Assembly (NCBI GenBank): GCA_029936295.1
Contig: JAPYTH010000018.1
Location: forward strand, 1 to 38,544
DNA length: 38,544 nucleotides
Direction of reading: 5' to 3'
Source of the DNA: TMED109 sp015660425
Lineage (GTDB): Bacteria > Pseudomonadota > Alphaproteobacteria > TMED109
The stretch's first letter is position 1. Each line of letters starts with the position of its first letter. The notes under the pieces are model-generated. The model was not told the DNA's origin. It saw nothing but the letters and a program-made list of their open reading frames with translations, and did no database searches. The translations under genes and the position numbers were made by a program. Below are positions 16,005 through 23,419 of the stretch, in pieces.

Positions 16005-17179
16005 ATTACTTTCTCCATCTTAAATTTAGCAATGCTTTCTGAATCATAACCAAGTTCTTTTAAAATTATATTAGTATGCTCACCCTTATTTGGAGCAGCT
16101 GTCTTAAGTTTACTAGGTGTCCTACTTAATTTCATAGCTTGACCCACTAACTTAATTTCTCCTAATTCAGGATGAATAACCGTTTGTGCAATTGCTGAAT
16201 GCATAATTTGAGGGTCATTAAAAACTTCCTGAATATTATTAATTGGACCGCAAGGAATACTTGCTTTATTTAATTTTTTAATCCAGTCATTGTTGGTATT
16301 TATAGATAAAGCTTGTGTTATTATATTTGTTAATTTTTTTCTATTTTTAGTCCTAGCAGTATCATCCTCAAAATCTTTATCGTCTAAAGATTCTTTAATA
16401 TCTAAGGCATTACACAATCTTCTCCACATAGCTTCTCCAGTAGAAGCTATATTAATATAACCATCTGCTGTTCTAAATGCCCCCATTGGTGCCATAGTAG
16501 GATGATCATTTCCCGTTTGCCCAGCTATTTCTTCTGAAACTAAATATCGGGCAGCTTGAAAATCTAACATAGAAACTTGAGACTCAAGTAAAGATGCGCT
16601 CACACATTGACCTAATCCAGATCTTTCTCTTTCATATAAAGCAGTCAAAATTCCTAAAGCACAGTGCAAACCTGCACTTAAATCAGCAACAGGAATACCT
16701 ACTCTTAGAGGTCCATTACCTTCAAATCCAGTAACAGACATAAGTCCTCCCATACCTTGAGCAACCTGGTCAAAACCAGGAAGATCAGAATATGGACCAC
16801 TTTGTCCAAAACCTGAAATACTTGCATATATTAGACGAGGATTAATTTCTTCCATGATTTCATAGTTAATACCAAGACGTTTTTTTACATTAGGACGAAA
16901 ATTTTCAACTAATATATCTGCATTTTTTATTAATTCTTTAAATATTTTTAACCCATCTTTACTCTTAAGATTGAGAGTCATACTTCTTTTATTTCTATGT
17001 AAGTTTTGAAAATCCGACCCTTCTCTTCTGCCACTTAAATCGCCATTGCTATCAATACTATCTGGTGTTTCAATTTTTATAACATCTGCGCCCCAATCAG
17101 CAAATTGTCTAACTGCCGATGGCCCAGCTCTAACTCTAGTTAGGTCTATTAATTTAAGTCCTTGTAATGCTTCATTCAT
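16001..17179 (-). CDS. CaiB/BaiF-type (class III) CoA-transferase
   Basis: The 392-residue product moves CoA between carboxylic acids. It has the family N-terminus LQGLKLIDLTRVRAGPSAVR, IKIETPD, the nucleotide-loop region HRNKRSMTLNLKS, VENFRPNVKKRLG, and the catalytic Asp166 in PVADLSAGLHCALG, which matches Asp169 of formyl-CoA transferase. The C-terminal part holds the domain with IPCGPINNIQEVFNDPQ. It is first in a minus-strand run with a crotonase and an alpha/beta hydrolase, so the unit could activate an acid as its CoA ester, transform it and release it. The acid cannot be identified. The ribosome site is weak. Confidence 0.9.
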   Translation of the reverse strand: MNEALQGLKLIDLTRVRAGPSAVRQFADWGADVIKIETPDSIDSNGDLSGRREGSDFQNLHRNKRSMTLNLKSKDGLKIFKELIKNADILVENFRPNVKKRLGINYEIMEEINPRLIYASISGFGQSGPYSDLPGFDQVAQGMGGLMSVTGFEGNGPLRVGIPVADLSAGLHCALGILTALYERERSGLGQCVSASLLESQVSMLDFQAARYLVSEEIAGQTGNDHPTMAPMGAFRTADGYINIASTGEAMWRRLCNALDIKESLDDKDFEDDTARTKNRKKLTNIITQALSINTNNDWIKKLNKASIPCGPINNIQEVFNDPQIMHSAIAQTVIHPELGEIKLVGQAMKLSRTPSKLKTAAPNKGEHTNIILKELGYDSESIAKFKMEKVI

Positions 17180-17255
17180 ATCTATAACATATACTCACAA
17201 TAATTTAATCTATAGATCGCTATACTATATTTATTACTTAACAAGGTAAATACAT

Positions 17256-17630
17256 TTGGAAAATATAATAGAAATCTGGCTGTATAATGAAAATGCTCAC
17301 TTAAAAGGGCTAGCATTTGGTTTTGTTCATTGCTCAATTATGCTTTTAGGTTATTATAGCGGATGGAGCATCAACAGATTATTTAAAATAATTTCTAATG
17401 GTTACATAGCAGGAATAATAGGAGCTGCATTATCTCATATTATTGCGGATATTTTAGCATCTTTAATTGATCCGCATCTTAGATCTGCTGTTTTTGGAAT
17501 TGCTATTGGCGGAATTATTCCTTTATTGATGATACCGTTCTTAGAAAAATGGATAATAAAAAGCAAACATCATATTGTTGTCGGTGACCATGAAGATATT
17601 GAAAAAGATATAAAACTAAAACATAAATAA
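17256..17630 (+). CDS. Small three-span membrane protein, TTG start
   Basis: I do not recognise this 124-residue protein. It has three hydrophobic segments: about residues 17-38 (GLAFGFVHCSIMLLGYY), 49-70 (GYIAGIIGAALSHIIADIL) and 79-98 (VFGIAIGGIIPLLMIPFLE), the latter two rich in Gly and Ala. It ends in a charged tail with His, Asp and Lys. The only reasonable start is TTG at 17256, preceded by AAGGT at 17244-17248; no ATG occurs until about residue 29. It is divergent from the CoA-transferase and lies upstream of the heat-shock gene, with no visible terminator between. Confidence 0.65.
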   Translation: MENIIEIWLYNENAHLKGLAFGFVHCSIMLLGYYSGWSINRLFKIISNGYIAGIIGAALSHIIADILASLIDPHLRSAVFGIAIGGIIPLLMIPFLEKWIIKSKHHIVVGDHEDIEKDIKLKHK

Positions 17631-17645
17631 AATTATCTGTATCTA

Positions 17646-17673
17646 TTGAAATTATAACTAATAATTACCATAT
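17646..17673 (+). promoter_or_regulatory. Candidate heat-shock (RpoH-type) promoter for hsp20
   Basis: TTGAAA (17646-17651) and CCATAT (17668-17673) are separated by 16 bp, resembling alphaproteobacterial RpoH promoters (CTTGAA with a CCATAT-like -10). Transcription from here would give a leader of about 120 bases containing the hairpins at 17702-17800. A sigma-70 reading with TATATT at 17671 has a poor 19-bp spacer. This is a pattern match only. Confidence 0.4.
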
Positions 17674-17701
17674 ATTAGTTAAGATGATGCCTATATGGAT
17701 C

Positions 17702-17803
17702 ATCTAAATTAGCAATCTAAATCAATAATTTAGATATTTTTAAACAGAAAGTGCCAATTTTATGGGCTTTCAATTATTAGTCGCTCAAAAGGAGGACAAT
17801 ATG
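17702..17803 (+). promoter_or_regulatory. ROSE-like RNA thermometer in the hsp20 leader
   Basis: Three hairpins can be drawn. Hairpin 1: ATCTAAAT (17715-17722) pairs with ATTTAGAT (17728-17735); a second copy at 17702-17709 is an alternative partner. Hairpin 2: GAAAGTGCC (17747-17755) pairs with GGGCTTTC (17764-17771), with a bulged G and a G-U pair. Hairpin 3: TCGCTC (17781-17786) pairs with GAGGA (17792-17796) leaving G17783 unpaired, and the stem extends through G17780-C17797 and TT17777-17778 to A17776-T17800. This buries the Shine-Dalgarno GGAGG and reaches the start codon. UCGCU opposite AGGA with an extruded G is the diagnostic ROSE element (consensus UYGCU), known before hsp20 genes of alphaproteobacteria. 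Thermal opening is inferred. Confidence 0.75.
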
Positions 17804-18280
17804 AATACATTTGATTTGACACCATTTTACCGTCATTCTATAGGATTTGATCATCTAGAAAATATATTTGATAGCATGATTAAAATGAATGATGTTACAG
17901 ATAATTATCCACCATATAATATTCATTCTAACGGTAAAGATAATTATACAATTGAATTAGCTGTTGCAGGTTTTGATGAAAAAAACCTTTCTATTAATTT
18001 AGAAGATGGCCTTTTAACTATTTCCGGCAATAAAGATAACGAAAATTCTCAATATATGCATCATGGAATTGCAAATCGTTCATTTAGAAGGACGTTTAGA
18101 TTGGCTGAATATGTTGAAGTAATAGGAGCAGGAATAAAAAATGGAATTTTACAAATTCATTTAGAACGTAAGCTTCCAGAAGAACTTAAGCCAAAAAATA
18201 TAGAGATTAAAACAGGAAGTGCTTTTAAAAAGTTTTTAGATAATACATCAAAAACTATAGAGGGACACATTTCTAGATAG
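17801..18280 (+). CDS. Small heat shock protein, Hsp20/IbpA family
   Basis: This ATP-independent holdase chaperone binds unfolding proteins. The 159-residue product begins MNTFDLTPFYRHSIGFDHLE, the typical IbpA opening. An alpha-crystallin domain runs from about residue 38 (NYTIELAVAGFDEKNLSINL) to 125, including the strand motif GAGIKNGILQIHLERK, and NIEI near 132-135 gives the C-terminal IxI oligomerisation motif. The start is fixed by AAAGGAGG at 17788-17795, so the longer frame opening at 17762 is not used. The leader contains a ROSE-like thermometer and a possible RpoH promoter, so expression is probably controlled by temperature at two levels. Confidence 0.93.
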   Translation: MNTFDLTPFYRHSIGFDHLENIFDSMIKMNDVTDNYPPYNIHSNGKDNYTIELAVAGFDEKNLSINLEDGLLTISGNKDNENSQYMHHGIANRSFRRTFRLAEYVEVIGAGIKNGILQIHLERKLPEELKPKNIEIKTGSAFKKFLDNTSKTIEGHISR

Positions 18281-18290
18281 TTGTAAATTG

Positions 18291-18315
18291 TGGGAGGTAA
18301 TTAATTTGCCTCCCA
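18291..18315 (+). terminator. GC-rich hairpin after hsp20
   Basis: TGGGAGG (18291-18297) and CCTCCCA (18309-18315) form a 7-bp stem, strong for this genome, 10 bp after the hsp20 stop. There is no T-run behind it, so it may act as an mRNA 3' stabiliser rather than an intrinsic terminator. The left arm itself is Shine-Dalgarno-like, but no ORF follows it. Confidence 0.5.
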
Positions 18316-18384
18316 TACTAACTTAACACTATTGTTATTTATATATTTTTATTAGAAAATATATATAACTTGATATATATTAAA

Positions 18385-19563
18385 ATGATGAAAATATTTT
18401 TATATATTTCAATATTAATACTTACTATGCAAAATTCTGTTCACGCAGAACGTCTTGCAATTTTAAATTGGGAAACTAAAGCTCCAGAATCTCTTGATAG
18501 CTTATCTCTCTCTGAAAATAAAGGTCGCGAAGAAGGTATAGCAATTATTGAATTAGACAAAAATAACAAAGACTACGGAAAAATTTTATCTAATATTCCC
18601 GTAGATCCGGATTTAATCTTGCACCATATTTTTTACAATCAAGACTTAACAAAAGCTTATATAACGGCTCTTGCAGGTGACAATCTTTTTTATATTAATC
18701 TTAAAGATAAAGTTTGGAGAATGCGTAATATTCCAGTTCCTATGTGTAAAGTTCAAGAAAATATAATTTTTTCAAATGATAATAAACACTGGTGGTTAAC
18801 CTGCATGGGATCCTCCAACATCATTGAGGGAAATGCTGAAAATGATAAAATAATTAGGGTTATAAATATTCCAGATTCCTATCCACACGGTATAACTTTA
18901 AATGAAGATATTGACAGAATACTTGTAGCAAGCTGTGTAGCACCGGATATGAGTAGCGCGGGAAAAACAATTGAAGTTATCGAAGCATCTTCAGGCAAGC
19001 ATTTAGAAAGCATAGTTATATCAAAAGGAACGCTAAATGCCCCCGTAGAAGTTGTTTTTATGCCTGATACCAATCCGCCAATTGCATATGCAACTACTAT
19101 GATGGAGAATAGTTTATGGGCACTTAAATGGGATCAAAATCTAAAAACATTTACAACAAAAGAAATTTTTGATTTTAGAAAAAATGATAAATCTCTTATG
19201 CCTCTTGAAATATACTATAATAATAATCTTACAAGAGCCTATATAACTTCAGCTAACCCAGGAAAAATTCATATTTTTGATATATCCAAGGATAAAATGT
19301 CACCCGTATTAATTAAAAGTTTAGAAACTGCAGGTGGCTCTCACCATGTTGCTATAACAAAAGATGAAAATTTTGCTTATGTACAAAATGGACTATTAAA
19401 TATACCTGGAATTAATGATGGTTCTATTACGGTTATTGATTTAAATAACTTAGAAGTTATAGATGTTATAAATACATTTAAAAATAATGGAAAAGTACCT
19501 AATTCTATTACATTACTACCAGAATGGTATAATCCCGCTGGTCATATAAATAATGGGTTATAA
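18385..19563 (+). CDS. Secreted beta-propeller (YVTN-like) protein
   Basis: About 393 residues with a Sec signal peptide (MMKIFLYISILILTMQNSVHA, cleavage near AERL). The rest consists of beta-propeller-like repeats: LTKAYITALAGDNLFYINLK, DRILVASCVAPD, IAYATTMMENSLWALKW, TRAYITSANPGKIHIFDISK, and a closing ENFAYVQNG then GSITVIDLNNLEVIDVI. The order 'value visible as X, then an IDL-type strand' is typical of YVTN/lactonase-like propellers. Its role is unknown; periplasmic propellers often bind metals or cofactors or scaffold electron-transfer enzymes. The first ATG of an ATGATG pair at 18385 is chosen over an upstream TTG at 18370 because the latter has no ribosome site. It converges on the membrane protein 10 bp away. 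Confidence 0.75.
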   Translation: MMKIFLYISILILTMQNSVHAERLAILNWETKAPESLDSLSLSENKGREEGIAIIELDKNNKDYGKILSNIPVDPDLILHHIFYNQDLTKAYITALAGDNLFYINLKDKVWRMRNIPVPMCKVQENIIFSNDNKHWWLTCMGSSNIIEGNAENDKIIRVINIPDSYPHGITLNEDIDRILVASCVAPDMSSAGKTIEVIEASSGKHLESIVISKGTLNAPVEVVFMPDTNPPIAYATTMMENSLWALKWDQNLKTFTTKEIFDFRKNDKSLMPLEIYYNNNLTRAYITSANPGKIHIFDISKDKMSPVLIKSLETAGGSHHVAITKDENFAYVQNGLLNIPGINDGSITVIDLNNLEVIDVINTFKNNGKVPNSITLLPEWYNPAGHINNGL

Positions 19564-19573
19564 GATTTAAATC

Positions 19574-21019
19574 TTAATGAACAATAGGCTCTGACAATAT
19601 CCATAAACTAAATATGGTATATAAAATCATAAAGAAAGATAAAGGAAGATGTGCCTTAATAGCATTCTTTTTATTTACTACTAATGTATAAGCAATCTTT
19701 TGTGAAATTACTATCGACCCCATATGCCCTACAATTACAGAAAACAAAATTACGCTCCATCCTATTTTAGCATTAATAACATATGGATTTACTTTATAAT
19801 TTTCTGTGCCAAATAGATCCCACCCTAAATTCAAAGGATCAGATAATAATGGAAAAGCTAACTGACCTGCAATTAATAAAAACGAAAAATAATGCGCCAC
19901 ATGATATGCTGCTGCTATAGGTATTAATGAAGGAGCAAAAATGATTATAAGATTTTTTATATTATAATCTTGTTTAAAATATTTTAATCCTTTTGCACAA
20001 CTTAAAGAAAAGAAAAGTGCTAAAACTATTGGCATAAATATAATACCTAGGCTATCTAATATAATTTCAAGGTTTCCAAACCAAGATAATAATAATTTAA
20101 ATATAGGAATAAAAAAGAAGTTAGATATTAGTGATACTTTAAAATCATACCAAAACTTAGTTTCTAGAACCCCATCAAAACTAATACTTGACACTGCAAT
20201 GATAATAAATATTGCAGAATAAATACTTCCTTTACCCATTAAAATACCTGAAAATGGCATTCTAATATTATTTTTTTTATTTTTATAATAGGGCGAGAAT
20301 ATTCCAATTCGCCCTAACATTCCAAAATATATAGAAAAAATTTCTGCATAAGCAAACCAACGAACTCTTCCATATATCAGCATGCCTAAAAAAGTAATAA
20401 AAGAATAAATAATTAGAAATAAAGATAAATTTTTTGGGACTTCTCTTCCAGGATAAACTATGGCAAACCAAACAAATATTATTAATAAAATTATACCTAA
20501 TATACTTATTTCTCTTATAGATTTTCGCCTAATTTTTTTTATCCATTTAAATTGATATAAACTTCTTATTATAAAAGAGAATGGAGAAAACCAAGGATTA
20601 ACTTTGGGCCAAAACCTTCCAGAAAAAATAGATAAATACGCAAACCCAACCCAAAACCAAACCCAAATTAATACGTTTATAATATTATTTAATGGACCCT
20701 GATCTCCATAATAACCTGCGTATATTAAAAATAATATAACAGTAAAACCTAAACTTCCTATCCACTTATTGTTATATAAATGTCTCTCAGCAATATTTTT
20801 ATTAGCCTCAATATATTTATTTAAAAAATATTTTGAAAATAATAAAGTTACAAAAATAATAAAAGCTGAAGAAATTAAATATATATATAAAGGAATAGGT
20901 AATTCGTATCTTACATTTAAACCATGCGAAAATGAAACTGAGGGAACAAATATAAAAAATAAAATATTAAGTGATAAAGATAAACTATTTAGTTGGTAAA
21001 AATGGGATTTTTTTACCAT
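19574..21019 (-). CDS. Polytopic membrane protein (about 12 spans) of unknown function
   Basis: I cannot name this 481-residue protein. It starts with a signal-like segment (residues about 12-31) followed by SHGLNVRYELPIPLYIYLIS, where the His-Gly, Arg-Tyr and Pro residues look conserved, and then about eleven further hydrophobic spans spread along the chain (for example 88-106, 113-131, 171-190, 356-374, 424-446, 459-477). Charged loops are short. Polar residues in late spans include several His (AAAYHVAHYFSFLL, FSVIVGHMGSIV), which could ligate haem or metal; this is conjecture. Its start lies inside the upstream small secreted gene (overlap 20985-21019), and the two are on the same strand, so they are probably co-expressed. 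Confidence 0.72.
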   Translation of the reverse strand: MVKKSHFYQLNSLSLSLNILFFIFVPSVSFSHGLNVRYELPIPLYIYLISSAFIIFVTLLFSKYFLNKYIEANKNIAERHLYNNKWIGSLGFTVILFLIYAGYYGDQGPLNNIINVLIWVWFWVGFAYLSIFSGRFWPKVNPWFSPFSFIIRSLYQFKWIKKIRRKSIREISILGIILLIIFVWFAIVYPGREVPKNLSLFLIIYSFITFLGMLIYGRVRWFAYAEIFSIYFGMLGRIGIFSPYYKNKKNNIRMPFSGILMGKGSIYSAIFIIIAVSSISFDGVLETKFWYDFKVSLISNFFFIPIFKLLLSWFGNLEIILDSLGIIFMPIVLALFFSLSCAKGLKYFKQDYNIKNLIIIFAPSLIPIAAAYHVAHYFSFLLIAGQLAFPLLSDPLNLGWDLFGTENYKVNPYVINAKIGWSVILFSVIVGHMGSIVISQKIAYTLVVNKKNAIKAHLPLSFFMILYTIFSLWILSEPIVH

Positions 21020-21308
21020 CAGTTACATTTTTCTTAACAATAGTTTTGTTTTTAGTACAACCAATTTTAATAAATAGTTCTACTTGTCCTAAACCATCTT
21101 CCCCTGTACAAAGGTTAATTGCTACATTTGACTTAGCATCCATTAAGTCATCATAAATTACTTTATTACAAATTAAATCTGTTACTTTTATTTGAGAATT
21201 CATTTCTGATAAATTAACTACAAAAGCTTCTATAGTATCCTCAGAATAAGCCGAATTATAAAAAAACAAAGTTATAATAAAAACTAATTTTAAAAATAAA
21301 TTTTTCAA
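20985..21308 (-). CDS. Small secreted protein, unknown function, TTG start
   Basis: The 107-residue frame begins at a TTG (21308) with AAGG seven bases before it. It has a signal peptide (residues 1-22, KNLFLKLVFIITLFFYNSAYS, cleavage before EDT) and a mature part of about 85 residues with three Cys (47, 67, 84) and mixed charge. I find no recognisable domain. Its 3' end overlaps the start of the 12-span membrane protein by 35 bp, suggesting translational coupling and perhaps a periplasmic partner for that protein. Confidence 0.6.
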   Translation of the reverse strand: MKNLFLKLVFIITLFFYNSAYSEDTIEAFVVNLSEMNSQIKVTDLICNKVIYDDLMDAKSNVAINLCTGEDGLGQVELFIKIGCTKNKTIVKKNVTDGKKIPFLPTK

Positions 21309-21381
21309 CTAACAACCTTAGTAAAATTATATAGGACTATAATATCATTTATAAAAAATATTACTAGCTATTACTGTACAT

Positions 21382-21405
21382 TATAACTGATCTGAACCAG
21401 TTATA
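21382..21405. terminator. Hairpin downstream of hisI
   Basis: TATAACTG (21382-21389) and CAGTTATA (21398-21405) form an 8-bp stem with an 8-base loop. It lies between the hisI stop and the small secreted gene. No clean T-run follows on the minus strand (ATGTACAGT), so it is at best a weak terminator or a structured leader of the next gene. Confidence 0.35.
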
Positions 21406-21495
21406 TATTTATTTAGCAATAATAAATTAAAACTTATTTACTGCTGGGCAGCCTTATATTTTCTGCATGGTTATTTTTTTATATAATGTAGAAGT

Positions 21496-21978
21496 TTAGA
21501 GTTTAGTTGGATTAGGAATATCTTTATATATCTTTTCTGGATCAAAAGATTTTTTACTTTCTATGAATTTTAAAGGCTTATCTAGATTAGATGCTCCTAT
21601 AGGTACTTCTCTATAAAAACAACTTCTATAACCTACATGACAAGAAGCTTCATTTCCTCCTAAATCAGGACCCGTCAAAAACACCTCTATTACTAAACTA
21701 TCTTGGTCATCATCTATTAGCATTCTGTCTAATTTTTGGACCATACCAGAAGTTTCCCCTTTTTTCCATATACTCTTTCTAGACCTCGACCAATAATGAG
21801 CATAACCTGAGGATATAGTTAACTTCATTGCCTCTTCATTCATATATGCAAACATTAAAACTTCTTTAGTTTCTGCATGTATAGTTATACAAGGTATTAC
21901 CCCTTTCTCATCAAATTTAGGAGCAAGGTCTATTCCCTCTTCAACTTGTTCTATAGAAATTCTTTTTTTAAAACTCAT
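21496..21978 (-). CDS. hisI: Phosphoribosyl-AMP cyclohydrolase
   Basis: HisI opens the purine ring of phosphoribosyl-AMP in step three of histidine synthesis. The 160-residue single-domain form (no fused HisE) shows AYMNEEAMKLTISSGYAHYW, SRSRKSIWKKGETSGM, the Mg-binding aspartates IDDDQD (88-93) and the zinc cysteines C113 and C120 in SCHVGYRSCFYR. The third zinc Cys of archaeal HisI (DCDxD) is Asp here, as I recall for many alphaproteobacterial HisI proteins. A C-terminal tail of about 30 residues follows the catalytic core. It is divergent from folE with 145 bp between, and no other his gene is in the window, so histidine genes are dispersed. Confidence 0.94.
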   Translation of the reverse strand: MSFKKRISIEQVEEGIDLAPKFDEKGVIPCITIHAETKEVLMFAYMNEEAMKLTISSGYAHYWSRSRKSIWKKGETSGMVQKLDRMLIDDDQDSLVIEVFLTGPDLGGNEASCHVGYRSCFYREVPIGASNLDKPLKFIESKKSFDPEKIYKDIPNPTKL

Positions 21979-22059
21979 TTAATCACTATCTGACTTTATT
22001 TTTACAGAATTAATAATTTAAAACTTACATAAATTTTCATAAATTAAAAGAAATAATCT

Positions 22060-22090
22060 TTGAAAATTAAGCATACTATATATATAGTAT
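22060..22090 (+). promoter_or_regulatory. Candidate sigma-70 promoter of folE with palindromic -10 region
   Basis: TTGAAA (22060-22065) and TATAGT (22083-22088) are 17 bp apart, a good vegetative promoter. The -10 lies inside an 18-bp perfect palindrome, ATACTATAT followed by its complement, at 22073-22090. The likely start is about 30 bases before the folE ATG, leaving room for CCGGAG at 22113-22118. Confidence 0.5.
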
Positions 22091-22123
22091 AAATAAATAA
22101 TTTCAAAATAAACCGGAGCCGCT

Positions 22124-22723
22124 ATGACTAAGGAAAAAACTATTAGCCAAAAATTTATAAAACCTACAAGAGAAGAGGCTATGGCTGCCGTTAGAACAAT
22201 GCTTGCATGGGCTGGTGACGACCCAAATAGAGAAGGTTTATTAGATACACCAAAAAGGGTAGTCAATTCTTATGAAGAATTCTTTAGCGGTTATGCTATG
22301 AACCCATATGAAATTTTAAACAAAACTTTTGAAGAAATTGCTGGTTATGACGAAATGATTATTATTAAAGATATACAATTAGAATCAACTTGTGAGCACC
22401 ATATGGCACCAATACTTGGTAAAGCTCACGTAGCTTATATTCCTGATAAAAGAGTAGTAGGAATAAGTAAATTAGCACGCATAGTAGATGTCTATGGTAA
22501 AAGATTACAAACTCAAGAAACTATGACAGTACAAATAGCAGACACTATTCAAAAAGTTCTTGATCCTAAGGGTGTTGCTGTAGTTATTGATGCTGCTCAC
22601 CAATGCATGACAACAAGAGGCGTACATAAAGAAAATTCTACTACAATAACAAGTCGTATGTTAGGTATTTTCAGAACCGATTATCGTACTAGATCAGAAT
22701 TTATGAATTTAATTAACAATTAA
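22124..22723 (+). CDS. folE: GTP cyclohydrolase I
   Basis: FolE converts GTP to dihydroneopterin triphosphate, the first step of tetrahydrofolate synthesis. The 199-residue product has STCEHHMAPILGKAHVAYIP with zinc ligands Cys90 and His93, VVGISKLARIVDVYGKRLQT, and DAAHQCMTTRGVHKENS with the third zinc ligand Cys161, all standard for type IA. CGGAG stands before the ATG. It leads a same-strand run folE-maf-cysS-thrS-yidD with gaps of 8-46 bp, so co-transcription is plausible. The promoter TTGAAA-N17-TATAGT lies just upstream, and hisI is divergent. Confidence 0.96.
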   Translation: MTKEKTISQKFIKPTREEAMAAVRTMLAWAGDDPNREGLLDTPKRVVNSYEEFFSGYAMNPYEILNKTFEEIAGYDEMIIIKDIQLESTCEHHMAPILGKAHVAYIPDKRVVGISKLARIVDVYGKRLQTQETMTVQIADTIQKVLDPKGVAVVIDAAHQCMTTRGVHKENSTTITSRMLGIFRTDYRTRSEFMNLINN

Positions 22724-22755
22724 GTTAGTAATGATTAAAAAATGTGGATAAATTT

Positions 22756-23373
22756 ATGGGAAAAGTATCTATTACGCCCTCAGTTCCTATAATTTTAGCA
22801 TCTGCCTCTAAAATTCGTGCCAAAATTTTAAAAAATACAGGACTTATTTTTTCTATAGAAACCTCAGATATCAATGAAGATGAATTAAAAAAAGAATTGC
22901 TTAATAAAAATGTAACAGAAAAAGTGAAACTATTAGCGTGTGCAAAAGCCTCTAATGTAAGTAAAAAATATCCTAATAAATATGTAATAGGGGCAGACCA
23001 GATATGTTCCCTTAAAGACAAAATATTAAACAAACCAATTACTATGGATAATGCTATTAAGCAACTCTCAGAACTATCAGGAAAGACCCACAAACAAACA
23101 AGTGGTATATGCTTATACTATAATAACGCATTAATTTGGTCTTATGCAGAGGAAACATTATTAACAATGCATAAACTTGATAACTCTGAAATAATTAGAT
23201 ACCTAGAATTAGATAAACCTTTTAATAGCTGTGGCTCTTATAAATATGAATCGTTGGGGTATCATTTATTTTCTGAAGTGATTGGACAATCTGAAACTAT
23301 TCAAGGATTTCCAATTATTCCTCTACTAGAACAGTTCAGAAAAAATAAATTATATTCATTAAGTAATAATTAA
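22756..23373 (+). CDS. maf: Maf-family nucleotide pyrophosphatase
   Basis: Maf proteins hydrolyse non-canonical or surplus nucleoside triphosphates (dTTP/UTP or m7GTP types). The 205-residue product begins with IILASASKIRAKILKNTGL, the Maf motif in a diverged form (usual LASASPRR), then VIGADQICSLKDKILNKP with the catalytic Asp, and LSGKTHKQTSGICL. The Arg pair after SAS is replaced by Lys-Ile-Arg, so the nucleotide specificity cannot be assigned. An upstream in-frame GTG at 22744 exists, but GTGGA before the ATG at 22756 supports the shorter form. It follows folE by 32 bp and precedes cysS by 46 bp. Confidence 0.88.
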   Translation: MGKVSITPSVPIILASASKIRAKILKNTGLIFSIETSDINEDELKKELLNKNVTEKVKLLACAKASNVSKKYPNKYVIGADQICSLKDKILNKPITMDNAIKQLSELSGKTHKQTSGICLYYNNALIWSYAEETLLTMHKLDNSEIIRYLELDKPFNSCGSYKYESLGYHLFSEVIGQSETIQGFPIIPLLEQFRKNKLYSLSNN

Positions 23374-23419
23374 AATAGTATAAAATATTATACAAATTAT
23401 ATGAGGTTTAATTAATAAA

